Shown here piece by piece: positions 22,613 to 34,200 of a stretch of DNA of 64,000 nt. The stretch spans positions 44,318,844-44,382,843 of the forward strand of contig CM068370.1 in the NCBI GenBank assembly GCA_034769895.1, given 5' to 3'. Both the position numbers and the translations under genes were made by a program. Numbering within the stretch: position 1 is the stretch's first letter; every line of letters begins with the position of its first letter. Source of the stretch: Magicicada septendecula. Lineage: Eukaryota > Arthropoda > Insecta > Hemiptera > Cicadidae. The notes beneath the pieces are model-generated. The model was not told the DNA's origin and made no database searches. It saw only the letters and a list, made by a program, of their open reading frames with translations.

Positions 22613-22975
22613 AACGGTTTTAGGGTTTAGCGTCCTGTTTCTATTTCACACTCTACCTTTTCTTAGGTCTACCAACTTTTCTTCTGCCTCTAAGATTGTA
22701 ATCTTTCGCCATCTTCGGTATTCTACTTTCTTCCATTCTATTTATCTGTTCAATCCATTTTCTTCTGTATTCTTTGAACTTTTTATTAACCGCAAAAATA
22801 TCTAAATCATTTCTTATTTCTTCATTTCTCATATGATCTCTTCTATTACACCTTTCAACAGATTTTAGAAATTTTCTTTCTGCTGTTTGTATCTTCTGTT
22901 CATCTTTCTTCTTTATTGCTAAGTTTCAGAACCATACAGTTGTGTACGTATTGCCATTGTTTTATAAAATGTTAT
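22613..22975 (-). pseudogene. RTE-like LINE 3' fragment
   Basis: The minus strand reads FYKTMAIRTQLYGSET, the same block as FYKVMALPTLFYGSE in the fragment at 26.3-26.8 kb, followed by decayed C-terminal sequence. Several stops and frame slips are present. It ends at the compound triplet array, which is its tail. Only the last third of the RT ORF remains. Confidence 0.65.
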
Positions 22976-24273
22976 TTGGGTTTGTTACGTGTGCTTGAAA
23001 ACAGATGTTCTACATTTACGACACGTGGTTGATCCGACAAATGCGTTTACGGAAACGACGGATCAACAATAAATTATACAGCTGCACATATTCCAATCAC
23101 ACTGCAAAATCGTGAATCTCTGCTATGTACGTATGACGTCACGCGCCGTATGCAATATTGATCTTAATTTCTATAACGGCAGCTTCTAATCAGAGACCGG
23201 ACAGAGTAGTTCCTAACCCGACAACGCCAACGAGTCAAGTTATGCAGCTGCAGTTGTACAAGGTAAATTAAGCCAACAACACGTAAGGGGTTTCCTAAAT
23301 ATAAAGAGAGCAGATTTAACAGCGCATTGAGTGACTTTCTCGATAGTAACAAGGGAGAAAATTGAACCTAAGAAACACGCTAGAAGGGAAAAGCAGTGTT
23401 TGAGACTTTCAAACGTCGGAATCCGGGATCATCTGCTTCCACTGACAGCAGAGAAGTGGAAAAATAATTATATTCCAATAACGTTATTAATATTATAATA
23501 TTAAATAATATGTTGTTTACAAAGATATATTTCATTCTTGATTATAATTTATTACAGTGTTTTGGCACTTTTTTTTACTCTTAACTTCAAGTATACAAAA
23601 TCTAAAAACTGTAGGCCTATCAGTTATTATATAATATGTCTAACAAAACAAGAATAATGTGAATGATGTTCAATGATGTTCAATGAGGTGAGCAACCATA
23701 TCTTAAACAAAAGTAGTTTCTTCTAGTATAAAACTAAAAGTATATTTATCAACTTACAAGTCGATATTGATGTGAATGACCAAACAGAAAAAAATATAAA
23801 TAATAGAACGAATATATTTTTGAAATGCGTGAGAGGGGTAGTTGAAGAAGATAATAGATTTAATTGAAAAAACGCCGCAATTACGCAAGATAGTTGCTGG
23901 TACAATCAACTTACAGGACTGACTGCTGCCTTAGCACTTAGTACTTAATAGTTACCATACGCATACACGAGATTGAACGTCATAGTTGAAAGTATTAAGG
24001 ATCGTTTATCACTGCAAAGCCATCATGATAACGCAGCCAGTTTCCGGTTACTGATGCGGCACATGTTTGTATGACGACCTGTGCATTTAACAACTGCTGT
24101 AATATTTATCGCTGTAACACTGTTGTACTTATGTAAACACGTGTAAGGGGTACTTTTAGCACTTTCGACATCAGAGGTATCGTCATGTAAAAGTAATCGG
24201 TACTACTAACTGTGAATACCCTAGTAAAGCAAAATATTGGAGAAAAACTATTCTAGACTCAAACTGAAGGTAT
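22976..24273. other. No gene seen
   Basis: Mixed AT-rich sequence without a coding signal I can support. A GC-richer patch at 23080-23300 was examined and gave no motif. Confidence 0.45.
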
Positions 24274-24754
24274 TGTTATGACGGTCTTCTTGATCGTCGT
24301 ATGGTACAGTGGAAAACAAAATACAAGACACCAATTTAAGTCACTGATCACCAGCTTTAATTTCACAGTTAAACTGTTCGTAATTAACAACACAGTCTCT
24401 TACAACAAATCAAATAAAAGTTGTTCACACGCAATAAAAGCTCAACTAATATAAAACACAATTGTATTACAATAGTCTCGCCCGATTATAAAACACAACA
24501 CTTCACTAATAACCACTTGAATGGACAGAGTAATATCGCCTGATAATAACTGAACCGCACGGTAATATATCGCAACTATAACTGAAACTGAACGTCGTTG
24601 AGTACTGGAATTTATACCCACCACCGAAAAACTAGATTGTTACACATACTACGTAAGGTGCTCTACACTACGACGTAATTGATTGCGGCCTTGACACAGT
24701 CCGTGTGGCCGCGCGAATTCAGGCAGTCTAGCAAATGCGTCGAGAATCACGTAC
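24274..24754 (-). repeat. LTR copy A of the TGTTACGAC family, truncated
   Basis: Begins TGTTATGAC and shares with copies B to E the terminal block GTATGGTACAGTGGAAAAC, a conserved AATTAAAGCTG-like block and a TATA box (TATAAATT on the minus strand, about 24610-24617). Similarity stops near 24754, where a Jockey-like RT fragment begins, so its 5' end is missing. No internal region of a parent element lies nearby. Confidence 0.7.
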
Positions 24755-24945
24755 AAAATTGGACACAAAACACTTCCTGCGGGAACTCCTAATCTTAGTG
24801 GGAACAATCTATTACCTATTTTGTTATGGCATACACAGAATTGTCTTTTGTCTAAATAAGTTTTAAAATGATAAACATGAATTCTGACCAGTTCTTTTTG
24901 AGATTATAGCATAATCCACAATGCCAAACTTTATTGAATACTAGC
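24740..24945 (-). pseudogene. Jockey-like LINE reverse transcriptase fragment
   Basis: The minus strand reads KVWHCGLCYNLKK and then, after one frame slip at a TAG near 24857, LGVPAGSVLCPILYVI. These are the KVWH and GVPQGSVLGP blocks of RT in the Jockey/CR1 group, in the correct order and spacing. The usual GVPQGS has changed to GVPAGS and GP to CP. It is a small dead fragment beside LTR copy A. Confidence 0.75.
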
Positions 24946-25438
24946 TAAATGATAGCCAATTTTTAATAATCTTTAGCTGTGATAAAATATATCAATGGAA
25001 CATTGATAAAAAATATGAATCTAAACATTAGGGGCCGAGACGAAAAAATTTATGAGGAAAAAGGCTGTGAAAATAATTCTTTTCTACGACGAGGAGAAAC
25101 AAAATATACAGTGTTGGACATAATGTGTTGGAAATACCATAGCTGACTGTGATAATTCCTCTGTGTTCTTTGGACAAGAGACAAGTTGTTTTATAGCCTG
25201 TGTGAACTTTGTTTCTGTCTGTAAAGACAAAAGCAAACATGCTTTTGTGTGACGATGCTTTTGTGTTCACACGGTAACTGTGCTCGGAATGTTTGGAATA
25301 AACTAGGCAGTCTGTAGAAGCAGATTGCTTTATAACTTGATTCTCCTGCCACACCAAATAAAGTTAGAGTTAACAAAAGCCAATTTCATGTCGATCTGGA
25401 CAGCAAAATCTGTTTCATATGAGTACAACTGTTTCAAC
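24946..25438. other. No gene seen
   Basis: Spacer between the Jockey-like fragment and solo LTR B. A 109-codon minus frame (25028-25357) has no family resemblance and is probably chance. Confidence 0.45.
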
Positions 25439-25442
25439 ATAG

Positions 25443-26041
25443 TGTTACGACGATCTAACTTAATCGTCGTATGGTACAGCGGAAAACAAAATACAAGACA
25501 CCAATTGACTCATTAATCACCAGGTTTAATTATCACAATTAAACAGTTTGTAATCAACAAGATAGTCTCTTACAACAAATCAGTTATTTGTTTACACGCA
25601 ATAAAAATGTCAACTAGAAAAAAAAATACAATTATATTAAAATTGTCCCGCACAAATATAAAACACATAACACTTCGCCAAAATACTTCGAACCGCGCTG
25701 AAATAAATCGCAACTCAAAAGCACTGTTTTATCGCTCGACAGTAACTGAACTAAGCGCCGCTGACTGCCTGTATTTATACCCCGCTGAAATACCAGAATA
25801 TTCCATACTACGCGTCAAGAACGCTACTAGAAAACACCAGAACGTAATTGATTGCGTCCTTGCACACAGCGCGCGTGGACTGGTGAAATCTGGATCAGTC
25901 TCGGACGCGTGATAAGTGTCACGTAATTGTCCTTCATCTCAGTAGCAACAATACGTGCGCGCGCACACATTACAGCTGGAGAGCCGAGAAGCACGTAGAA
26001 TGTTCTATAGTGGTGTAACATTATTTCCGCATTACGTAACA
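25443..26041 (-). mobile_element. Solo LTR (copy B) with ATAG target duplication
   Basis: The 599-bp unit starts TGTTACGACGATC and ends CATTACGTAACA, so its own termini are inverted copies. The flanks are ATAG at 25439-25442 and ATAG at 26042-26045. It shares with copies A, C, D and E the terminal GTATGGTACAG block and a TATA box (GGGGTATAAATAC read minus, about 25771-25783). A complete LTR with a target duplication but no internal region is the product of LTR-LTR recombination. Confidence 0.85.
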
Positions 26042-26045
26042 ATAG

Positions 26046-26280
26046 CATTTCAAAACCTAGTTAAAGAGAGTGTAACTTAATATGGCAGTTCTTTGCTTCT
26101 GCCATTACATTCGATTTTTTACATTTAGTCAGTAATGTGAACTATTTTACAGCGATTGGTATGTAACGTAATCAGATTAGCGAGTAGTTTCACTTAATGG
26201 AACTGTGCCGATTAGTTTAGTGAGTTATAACGTATTTGTAAACCACGAAAATTCATAAAAATTACTAATAAAACAAATAA
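26046..26280. other. Spacer, no gene seen
   Basis: Short AT-rich interval between solo LTR B and a LINE fragment. Confidence 0.4.
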
Positions 26281-26793
26281 GATCATCATCATCATCATCT
26301 TCACGGATTAAACCAAAAATGGTTTGTTCCGGTCTCAAACAGGCAAAGATTACAGCTGGTCACTCCAGCGCTTCCTCGGACGTCCCACACCTCTCCGTCC
26401 CCTCAGCTTATAGTTCCATAGTTATTTGGGGATGCGGCAGACATCCATTCGGCAAAGATATTCCTACAAATGCAGCCGATACTGGGCGATCCTCTCGAGT
26501 ATACTTATAATATTCAGTTTCTGCCGTGTATCTGTGTTTCTTCGATGATCATGGAGAGTGTACCCTGCCACGTGCCTGAGAAATCTCATTTCAGCCGCTT
26601 GCATGAGACTGGCCTGGCCTTTCGTTAAAGTCCAATTCTCAGATCCATAAAAAAGTGTGGGAAGAGCCATCACCTTGTAGAATTTCAGGCGTGTTCCTTT
26701 ACTTGCTGACTTAAGATTTCGCCTAATGGTCCGGCACATAAGGTTGAACTTATGCAACTTATTCAGAACGTCGTTGCATGCATTATAAGACAC
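26281..26793 (-). pseudogene. RTE-like LINE 3' fragment with conserved 3' hairpin and (GAT)n tail
   Basis: The minus frame 26793-26464 reads LKFYKVMALPTLFYGSENW and EMRFLRHVAGYTL, the conserved C-terminal blocks after the RT core. Downstream, the 3' end (26281-26340) has a hairpin AAACCATTTTTGGTTT and a GATGATGATGAT tail. The 5' part of the ORF is lost. The end is nearly the same as that of the SINE-like element at 4461-5052. Confidence 0.8.
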
Positions 26794-26799
26794 ACTGTT

Positions 26800-27212
26800 A
26801 CATTATCCCACAACATCTAATCAGAGCAATACAGAGTCTTTGTGTAAGAGAATTTCTTAATACAAGCAGGAAAACCGAGAACAGCTCCTAGAGTTGGCTT
26901 CATCAATTGTGGAAATAAATAAGATATTAATAGTAATAATATAATAAATTATTAATAGTGCATTCATAAAATTATTTTTAACTCATTGACTTGTGTTACT
27001 TGTTTTATGTGATGCGTAATGGATATATATGTATACTACAGGTGACGACAGTCTATAGAAGTCTTAATAAAATTTGTGCGTCGATTTCACAGATTTTATA
27101 CATTTATTTCGCTGTTCTAACACCACGATTCATGCAATACTGATAACAGTATTTAACAATAAAGTTAAATTTAAATTACATAGTATTATGAGTATGGTAT
27201 CAAACCGCGTAG
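26800..27212. other. No gene seen
   Basis: AT-rich, no coding signal; left boundary of LTR copy C lies somewhere near the right end of this interval. Confidence 0.4.
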
Positions 27213-27657
27213 AACAGCTGAGAACATTCTCCACTCCCCCCATCCAGTGTGGCAGGTGTGCGTCATTCAAGTAAGTGTTCTAGTGAGTTCCAAGAACACT
27301 TGAGATACGCATTAAGCCGGCGGCGTGTAGTAAGGAGGGAAAGCTGTACTGGACCTCTGCGGGTTGTCTGCGGGTCTGATAAAGACTTTGCAGACGGGTT
27401 ATTAGTTCAGTTACGTAAGCGATTTTCGTTAGCACGGATTCAATGTTTGTTGAAGTGAAGAATTATTGTGTTAATAATTGTGTCGAACTGTATTAATTGA
27501 AATTGTTAGTGCGTGTGAACAAATCTAACTGGATTTATTGTACGAGTTGATTATAAACTGTCATTTGTGATAATTAAAGCTGGTTTTAGTAACTTAATTA
27601 GTGTCTTGTATTTTGTTTTCCACTGTACCATACGCCGATCAGTAGACAGTCGTAACA
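27213..27657 (+). repeat. LTR copy C of the TGTTACGAC family, opposite orientation
   Basis: Ends with TTTTCCACTGTACCATACG...GTCGTAACA and contains the conserved GATAATTAAAGCTGG block about 80 bp before the end. The 5' boundary could not be placed exactly. It faces the opposite way to copies A and B. Confidence 0.6.
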
Positions 27658-27982
27658 ATATGAATATGCAGAGGTAGTTTTCATTAATTTTGATACCAAC
27701 TAAAAGGTTTTTATAATTTACTTCTTACTGTACAAAGGATTTTGTTGACATCGAAACTATCGATGTTGTTATTATTGGCCAAATTATCCTAGAAAGCCTT
27801 TCCCACAATCAAGTGTAAGAGACTAACATCCCCTGATGACTGGCCATAGTGGGATTTACAAAAGTACATTCCAACGTGAAAACCAATACGCCTTCAATAT
27901 GTCCACACTGAGACATACCTTATTTACTATGGAACAAAATACAGTTATCCAGGACCAATTATCGAATTTAATTATAACATAT

Positions 27983-28467
27983 TGTTACGACATTAGAGAA
28001 CGTGCTACGTGTTTGTCGGCTGTTCCAGTGGAATCCGGCTGTAATGTCGTGTGCGTACGTGATCTCAACATGCGATTGCGAGACTTTTCTAGCCTTCGCC
28101 GGCCGCGCGAACTGTGTCAAGGCCCCAATCAATTACGCTCAACTGTAGCGCTGATGCGTAGTATGGACGATTATGGAATTTCAGCGGGGTATAAATATAG
28201 GTATTCAGCGGCGCTTAGTTTCAGTTTGAGTTGCGATTTATATTATTGCTGTTCGAAGTATTGTGGTAAAGTGTTACGTGTTTTATAATTTTTCGGGATT
28301 CTATTAGTAGACACTATTTTTGCGTGTGAAAAATTTCTATTTGATTTGTTATAAGAGACTATCTTGTTGATTACAAACTGTTTAATTGTGATAATTAAAG
28401 CTGGTGATTAGTGAATTAATTTTGTTTTCCACTGTACCATACGACGATCACACATTTGATGTAAACA
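27983..28467 (+). repeat. LTR copy D of the TGTTACGAC family
   Basis: Starts TGTTACGACATTAG, has the TATA box GGGGTATAAATATAG at 28187-28200, a GATAATTAAAGCTGG block near 28393, and the terminal CACTGTACCATACGACGATC. I saw no clear target duplication, and the 3' edge is approximate. A 150-codon frame inside (27836-28288) overlaps the LTR edge and is not a supported gene. Confidence 0.7.
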
Positions 28468-28469
28468 GG

Positions 28470-29818
28470 AACAAACGAAAAAGACCAACCAAAAACTAAC
28501 ATACTGTTATGTAATTAGGAACATTCTCAAACAATGGAATGTGTCTCGTTCTACGCGTTTCTCGGTTAGCCCAACTGTAATGTTTGTGTTCCTACATGAG
28601 GTGAAACAGAATTACCTTATCTAATACGGTACTTATCGTACGGCAAAAATCAAGAATGAAAATAAGAACGTTTATCGTACGGTTAAGGAGTGAGGATACA
28701 AGTGGAGGGATCATCTAAAATATCGACCAACTTTATTGAAATCAGTAGAAGAAGCAGAGGAAGACTTGCATTGGTATGGAATAAAGTCAGAAATAAGACC
28801 GACGTATTCTGAAACCATAAAGTTTCAGTTTGTGCATCCTTGTCGTTAGTGTACGCTGTTAGTGAACACTGGTAAATAAATTACGTTAAGTAAGTGTATT
28901 GTCAGGCATCAGTGCTCCGACAGTGATTATAAACAAAGTGTTAGGAGGCTGTGGATTATGTCGTCACCGACTTCCCTGTTGTACTCAACTATAACGTAGT
29001 TTGGCTGTTAACGGCTTAGCTGAGGTCGTCCGTTAGTCACTTGTCAGAAACAAACTACGTTAACAGCCTTAATTGAGATAACGAAGCTCGCACGGGAAAT
29101 CCATGTAAAATTTGGTAACCGTGATTTACTTTAACTGTATTGAATACTGTACAGTGTAACCCGGATAAATATTGGATACTTTCAACAGATACATGGTAAC
29201 AATACAGATATATGGTAATGACGACGACTATGGTGCAAACATGAGATTAAAAGTTTTCGTTTTGGAATTAATTGTAAATATAAATAAATATATATTGTGT
29301 ATGCGTGTGGTAGCGCGTGTGCCTGCGTTCGTGAGCGTGTAAATGTTAATTTACAACATTTACAAACATCATCGTCATTAACACTTTCTTGCCCACTTCT
29401 GATGGAATGCCATTCTACACATTTCAGTTCTCCGTTAATTCTTGTTCTTTTTTCACAGTGCAAAAGTATTTTTAGCAGGCCAATCTTCTATCGTACAAAA
29501 AATTATGATTTCTTAACGTCTCACATTATTGTGCGTTTTCATTTTTATCCTAATTATTTCTTTATAGCTTCTTGGTCAGTCTATGTCATTCCCCGGACCA
29601 GAAAAATTGTTTGTTATTGCCTACCGACTTTTACAAAGTAATCGATATAGGAAACCGTCATAACTCTCCTGACAAGAATGATATCGATATCTGATAGGGA
29701 AAAATCCGTGGACGATTAATACAATTGCATCGTGATGAAATCTCGCGAGAAGCAAATTTTAAACAAACAGAACGGTAATATTGTTCTAAGGCTTTCACGG
29801 CCGGTGTCAGTTACATTA
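28470..29818. other. No gene seen
   Basis: No coding signal. A pair of short inverted stretches near 28993-29015 and 29052-29072 (CGTAGTTTG / CAAACTACG) was the only structure noticed. Confidence 0.45.
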
Positions 29819-29819
29819 G

Positions 29820-30522
29820 AAGCAAGTACCTGTCTGTTGGGCCGTGGTCCAGGGTTTACAAACAAACCAAACGTTTCATCAGCACTCCTGGCTGCCATCT
29901 TCAGTGGAATACGAATGTATATGTCATCTTCAGCACTCATGGCCTTGTCGGCGGTGAGTGAGCACTTCCCTCGTCTCCATATCGATTCCGTCTTGATTCA
30001 GAAGCATGCTGCAGGGCAAAAGCATTTCGTTAAGTACTTTATGGCAGAGCGCGATGCGAGCCTCACATACACCTTCTATATTCTGATTGGCTGCTTTATT
30101 CTAAATTTACCTGTACGTGCGTCTCAAGTAGTACAGGTAGCATCGCGGGACATCTCTAGTCTTCACCACAGTACTCATGGAAAACATTGTTGACTATCTG
30201 ATGGCAGAGCGGGCTGCAAGCTTATCATACACTTTCATTCTCTTGATTATTGGCTCATGGTGCAGTCTTTGCCTGTACATCATTCTGATTGGCTGATGGT
30301 GTAATTTTTACATGTACGTGGAACTTGGTGAATTTATAAGTACAGGTAGCATCGCGGGATATATTTAGCCTTTACCACAGTACTGTGGGCCTGACGTTTG
30401 ACACCCCGCGTTAGGTAGACTCGCATTCCACTGAAGATGGCAGCCAGCGGTGCTCCTGAAACGTTTGGTTTGTTTGTAAACCCTGAACCGCGGTCAAACA
30501 GCCCGGTACTTGCTTCTAATAA
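29820..30522. mobile_element. Non-coding inverted-repeat element, Penelope pseudo-LTR-like
   Basis: Arms of about 95-100 bp at 29820-29912 and 30420-30522 are inverted copies with mismatches; each contains CTGAAGATGGCAGCCAG and GAAACGTTTGG. The CTGAAGA...GAAAC arrangement resembles the motif of Penelope-like pseudo-LTRs elsewhere in the window. The interior is non-coding and holds a tandem duplication of about 200 bp. No transposase or RT is present, so a fold-back DNA element is an alternative. Confidence 0.6.
30042..30383 (+). repeat. Imperfect tandem duplication inside the inverted-repeat element
   Basis: The unit beginning GCAGAGCG and ending near CACAGTACT occurs at about 30042-30175 and 30204-30384, with GTACAGGTAGCATCGCGGGA in both (30132 and 30339) and two copies of TCTGATTGGCTG. 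The second copy carries an extra insertion. Confidence 0.7.
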
Positions 30523-30840
30523 AACAGAACGGTGTTCCCTACCTTTTGGCTGACCTAGTTAGCATTGTATCCGATAATTCTATTCCAAAGCTACTATTGT
30601 TTGAGGTAGCTTCCATGCCCGTACCATATCAATTAATTCCACAGCAGTCTATATCTTGCAGGAGAGTTTAAGATAAGCCGTAAGCTACTTTACAGCAGGA
30701 TCGCAGCGGGAAGGCGGTGAAGTTGTATTGCATAATATTGCATCATCTCCGTCACAGAGAAGGCGATCTGTCGCGACTGTCTAGTCTAGACCGAAGCGAC
30801 GAGCGGTACGGCTGTACAGTTACCGAGCGGCCAGGGCGAT

Positions 30841-30994
30841 ATGACCGACGAAAACATATAAATTTTTACTGAGAAAGTGCGGGAGTATGTTTTTTTTATG
30901 ATACTAGTCACAGCGATTACAAAACCTGGTAAAAAAAAGCAGAGGCATGGGCTGAAATAGCAGCCGAACTGGGATGACCAGTAAGTATTTTTGG
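30841..30994 (+). pseudogene. MADF-domain fragment of a PIF/Harbinger element
   Basis: Reads FTEKVREY, then after one frame slip in a T8 run, YDTSHSDYKTW and AEAWAEIAAELG: the MADF (Myb/SANT-like) DNA-binding domain. In PIF/Harbinger elements such a protein is the second ORF and helps the transposase reach the nucleus and bind DNA. A GTAAGT donor-like site follows at 30981. Stops and the frame slip make it inactive. It faces the transposase fragment at 31064-31282. Confidence 0.7.
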
Positions 30995-31063
30995 AAATAT
31001 TTTTTGTTATTTGCTTTTCATGACAATTTCAATAACAACTGTATTTGTAAAGACTGCAGCAAT

Positions 31064-31282
31064 TCAAGAAGTTGGTTTTAGTAGGTCGTGTTTTTCCTCG
31101 AAGCATTCTCGAGGCATACGAAAATATGTAAAAAATCTCTCTTCATGTGACTCAAGTTCTCGGAAAAGGCGGTTGTATTCTACTACGCGTTCTCTCTTTT
31201 TGTTGATATCGTGAACCCAGCACCGTCTTTCCTTTCTGGTTAGTGCAGACAGAAGAAGTAGTGTCTCCTCATCAGTAGACAT
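31064..31282 (-). pseudogene. PIF/Harbinger transposase N-terminal fragment (HARBI1-like)
   Basis: The 72-residue minus frame contains RRCWVHDINKKRE, EYNRLFRELESHEERFF and TYFRMPRECFEE, the N-terminal conserved region of HARBI1-like transposases (compare RRFWVRPIN...FF-YFRMS in the family). The catalytic DDE domain is missing. The start ATG at 31282 is plausible as the real one. Together with the MADF fragment facing it 70 bp away, it marks an internally deleted element; terminal repeats were not located. Confidence 0.75.
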
Positions 31283-31289
31283 GCTACGA

Positions 31290-34200
31290 AAATTTATTAT
31301 CTTGATAAAACTTATTTGAAGTTCGAGCAGATGGAATGGAGCAGAATCGATATCTTCGCGAGAGTAGAAAGCACTGCACTGCCACTAGACCGCTTAAAGA
31401 GTTGTATCCTATGATTCACAGCCAGATCGCTGACCGCCGCCGCGACAATAGCGTTCTGTGTGCCCGAGCCTTTAGCTACGTTATGCAGTGTTCTATGCGA
31501 GTCACTGGTGTATTAGCACTTAATATTCCCAGTATTCAGTGTACTTGCTCCAGTCGGCCGTCCTGCGCTCCTGGTGCCGTAGCTCCAGCAGAATAGGAGG
31601 TTCTTTTATCTGAACAGGTTACAGCGAGAAAAAGAAATAGTCTTTGAAACAATATCATATTACTGTAAATCCTATTATGTAATTGCGTTATTCATAAAAC
31701 ACAGGAAACGCGCAATGCCAGCAAACAATTGTTTCATACCCTAAAAGATTTAATATTCTCCATTCTTCTTCCTGTAATATAAAAGCTTATATTTTACACT
31801 TGTTAACCAAACACGAATCAAAATAGTTTTAACATGAATTATAGACCACGGATTATTCAACTACAAGTACGCGTTAACTCAAAAACGTTAGGTTATTTAT
31901 TTTAAGTGTTACTGTGTTATAAGTATTGTATACCCACATTAAACATTGTTTTCCTGAACCATGGCTTTTGTTTATTTCAGCAGTAAACTAAAAACCAAAA
32001 ACCGTTGTCACCTAACCTTACAAATGAAAATAACACGTATTTTCGCTGTCCATTAAGAAATAGAAGAATTAACAATTAGTAAATTTTTCTTTTCTGGATC
32101 GTAATATATCAATACATTCGCATATTAAAAACATCGAAAATGTACTGCAGGAACGGATAAAGGTACAGTTCCGATGCCGCTAAATAACATTTGTTCATTT
32201 ACTTGTTACTATGGTAATTAATTCCGGTCCCTTGGTATTGTTGACATGTTTATACGCATTGTAACGTGACAGATATAAGCATAATATTGAATGGCAATTG
32301 ATCATTAGAATAATGAAGTTATAATGTTTAAATTTGGAAGAAAGCATTAAGTTTAATATAAATAGATTAATTCATAGCAACTGTGGAAAGAAATCATTAT
32401 TATAAAGAAAATACAAGTTCAAATAAAAGGAGTTACTAGTGATGAGTCATCCAAGACCAGTCTCATAACCAAGGGTTTTCAAGGTATAACCCAGGAAGGT
32501 AAAAAAGTAAATAACAAAGCAGTACTGAATATGACCAAACCCACAACGAGGAAGAATAAATAGAATAGAAACCCTAAAATAAGCCAAGATCAAACAATAC
32601 AGGTGGTGTATTTCTGAAATAAAGAAGAAGATGGAGAAGATCCCAAGAAACCTGATGGCATCAAGAAGAAGATGGAGAAGATACCAGTCCCAGAAGGCAG
32701 GAGAAAAGAAGACTGATGAAAGAAGAAGAAGGCAGCATCCTGAAGAAGATGTCATGCTCTTATAAAAGACACCCAAATCCCTATATCCCCAAAATAAATA
32801 TTTTAAAATAAAAGTATAACGAAATGAAAACCACATGTATATAAATTTAAGAGAGAGAAGTGTATAAAATAAAAGTTGCCTGTGAACTAAGATGAAACAA
32901 TAATATAGTACCCATGGAACAAATCTCCATTGAAAAAACGCTAACCAATTTATTATGTTAATAAGACTATACGACCATTTAGCATTAACATAATATATAA
33001 GTGCAAAGTGAACCAGTGATAGTTTTGGGTATTATAAAAAATGAACCTTGTGTTTCATTCTTGGCGATCACAAACATTGAATGCAATGAAATATGCAATT
33101 TTCAATGACTTGAAATGTGTACTGTGACAATATGTTGTTTATAAGACATAAATCTGTTTAAAATAACATTTTGTTTTATATGCAAAAAGAAAAACAGATT
33201 TCATAATACTTTTCGAACAATTCATACTATTTATTTATTAATGACAGGGTACAATTCCCCAAAGACAATGTGTAAAAGACGGTATAAAAACTGTAGAATC
33301 CTACTTATAATAATAGTTAGAAATAAGAATATAAATATAAGGTTTTTATGTATATAGTATAAGAATGTTTAAAAATGTTTTAGATATAAGGCCATTTGTT
33401 TGGGTCTGATACAACTAACATCAGAACTATAAAAATAGTTACTACTTGTAAACAGTAGAGAGTAATTAAGATGTTAGTTAGTAAAAAACCTTTTTTGTAA
33501 ACCATATTTCCATGTTAGAAATAAGGATTTTGTTGTAAAATGTCTGACTTGAAGACAACCATTTATTTAAAAAAAATATTCTTTATTTGTTTAACTGTTA
33601 TTTGTATTGTAACCAATATTAATTGTTATTGTGTAATTTGAAAACATGTTTAATTTATAATACTATATGTAAAAGTCAGAGAGGGTATCACACATCATAT
33701 ATTGTTTGTAAAATATTTTGTAAGAAAAATTGTTAAAAAATCATAGGCCAAAAGAATGGAAACCAAACTTCATCAAAACAGAGAAATTGCTCATTTAAAT
33801 GCAAATAAACAAAAGGGGTTTAGACAAAATAAACTTGAGATCAAGCCATATAATTGCAAATACCATTTAGAAAGATTTTAATAAATTATATTCAGAATGA
33901 TAAATAAAAATGAAAATGACTAAACTCAGAAATTTAGACATGGGAGTCATATATTCCAGAATAATGTTTCAGAATACAACTAATTCAATTAATTACCAGA
34001 AAATCAGGGAATATAAGCCTTTTAATACAATATAGGATTATTAATATTAAATATAACTGATAAAATGGATGAATTTTATATAATGACAGGAAGTAAATTT
34101 TGATGTTTTGACTTTTCAGAGAATAACAAAAATTAAAGTAAAATTACTAATTTTGGACAGAAAACACTAAAACGGCATTATTTAATCTGAAAATAAGCTG

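Noticed and set aside
22253-22630. Poly-Met, poly-Ile, poly-His and poly-Gln frames
   Set aside because: All six frames of the compound triplet array are open; this is repeat sequence, not coding.
25028-25357. 109-codon minus frame
   Set aside because: No recognisable family and no supporting context.
32447-32836. 129-codon hydrophobic minus frame
   Set aside because: Lies opposite a purine-rich AAG tract; the aromatic and leucine-rich composition follows from base composition and no family is recognisable.
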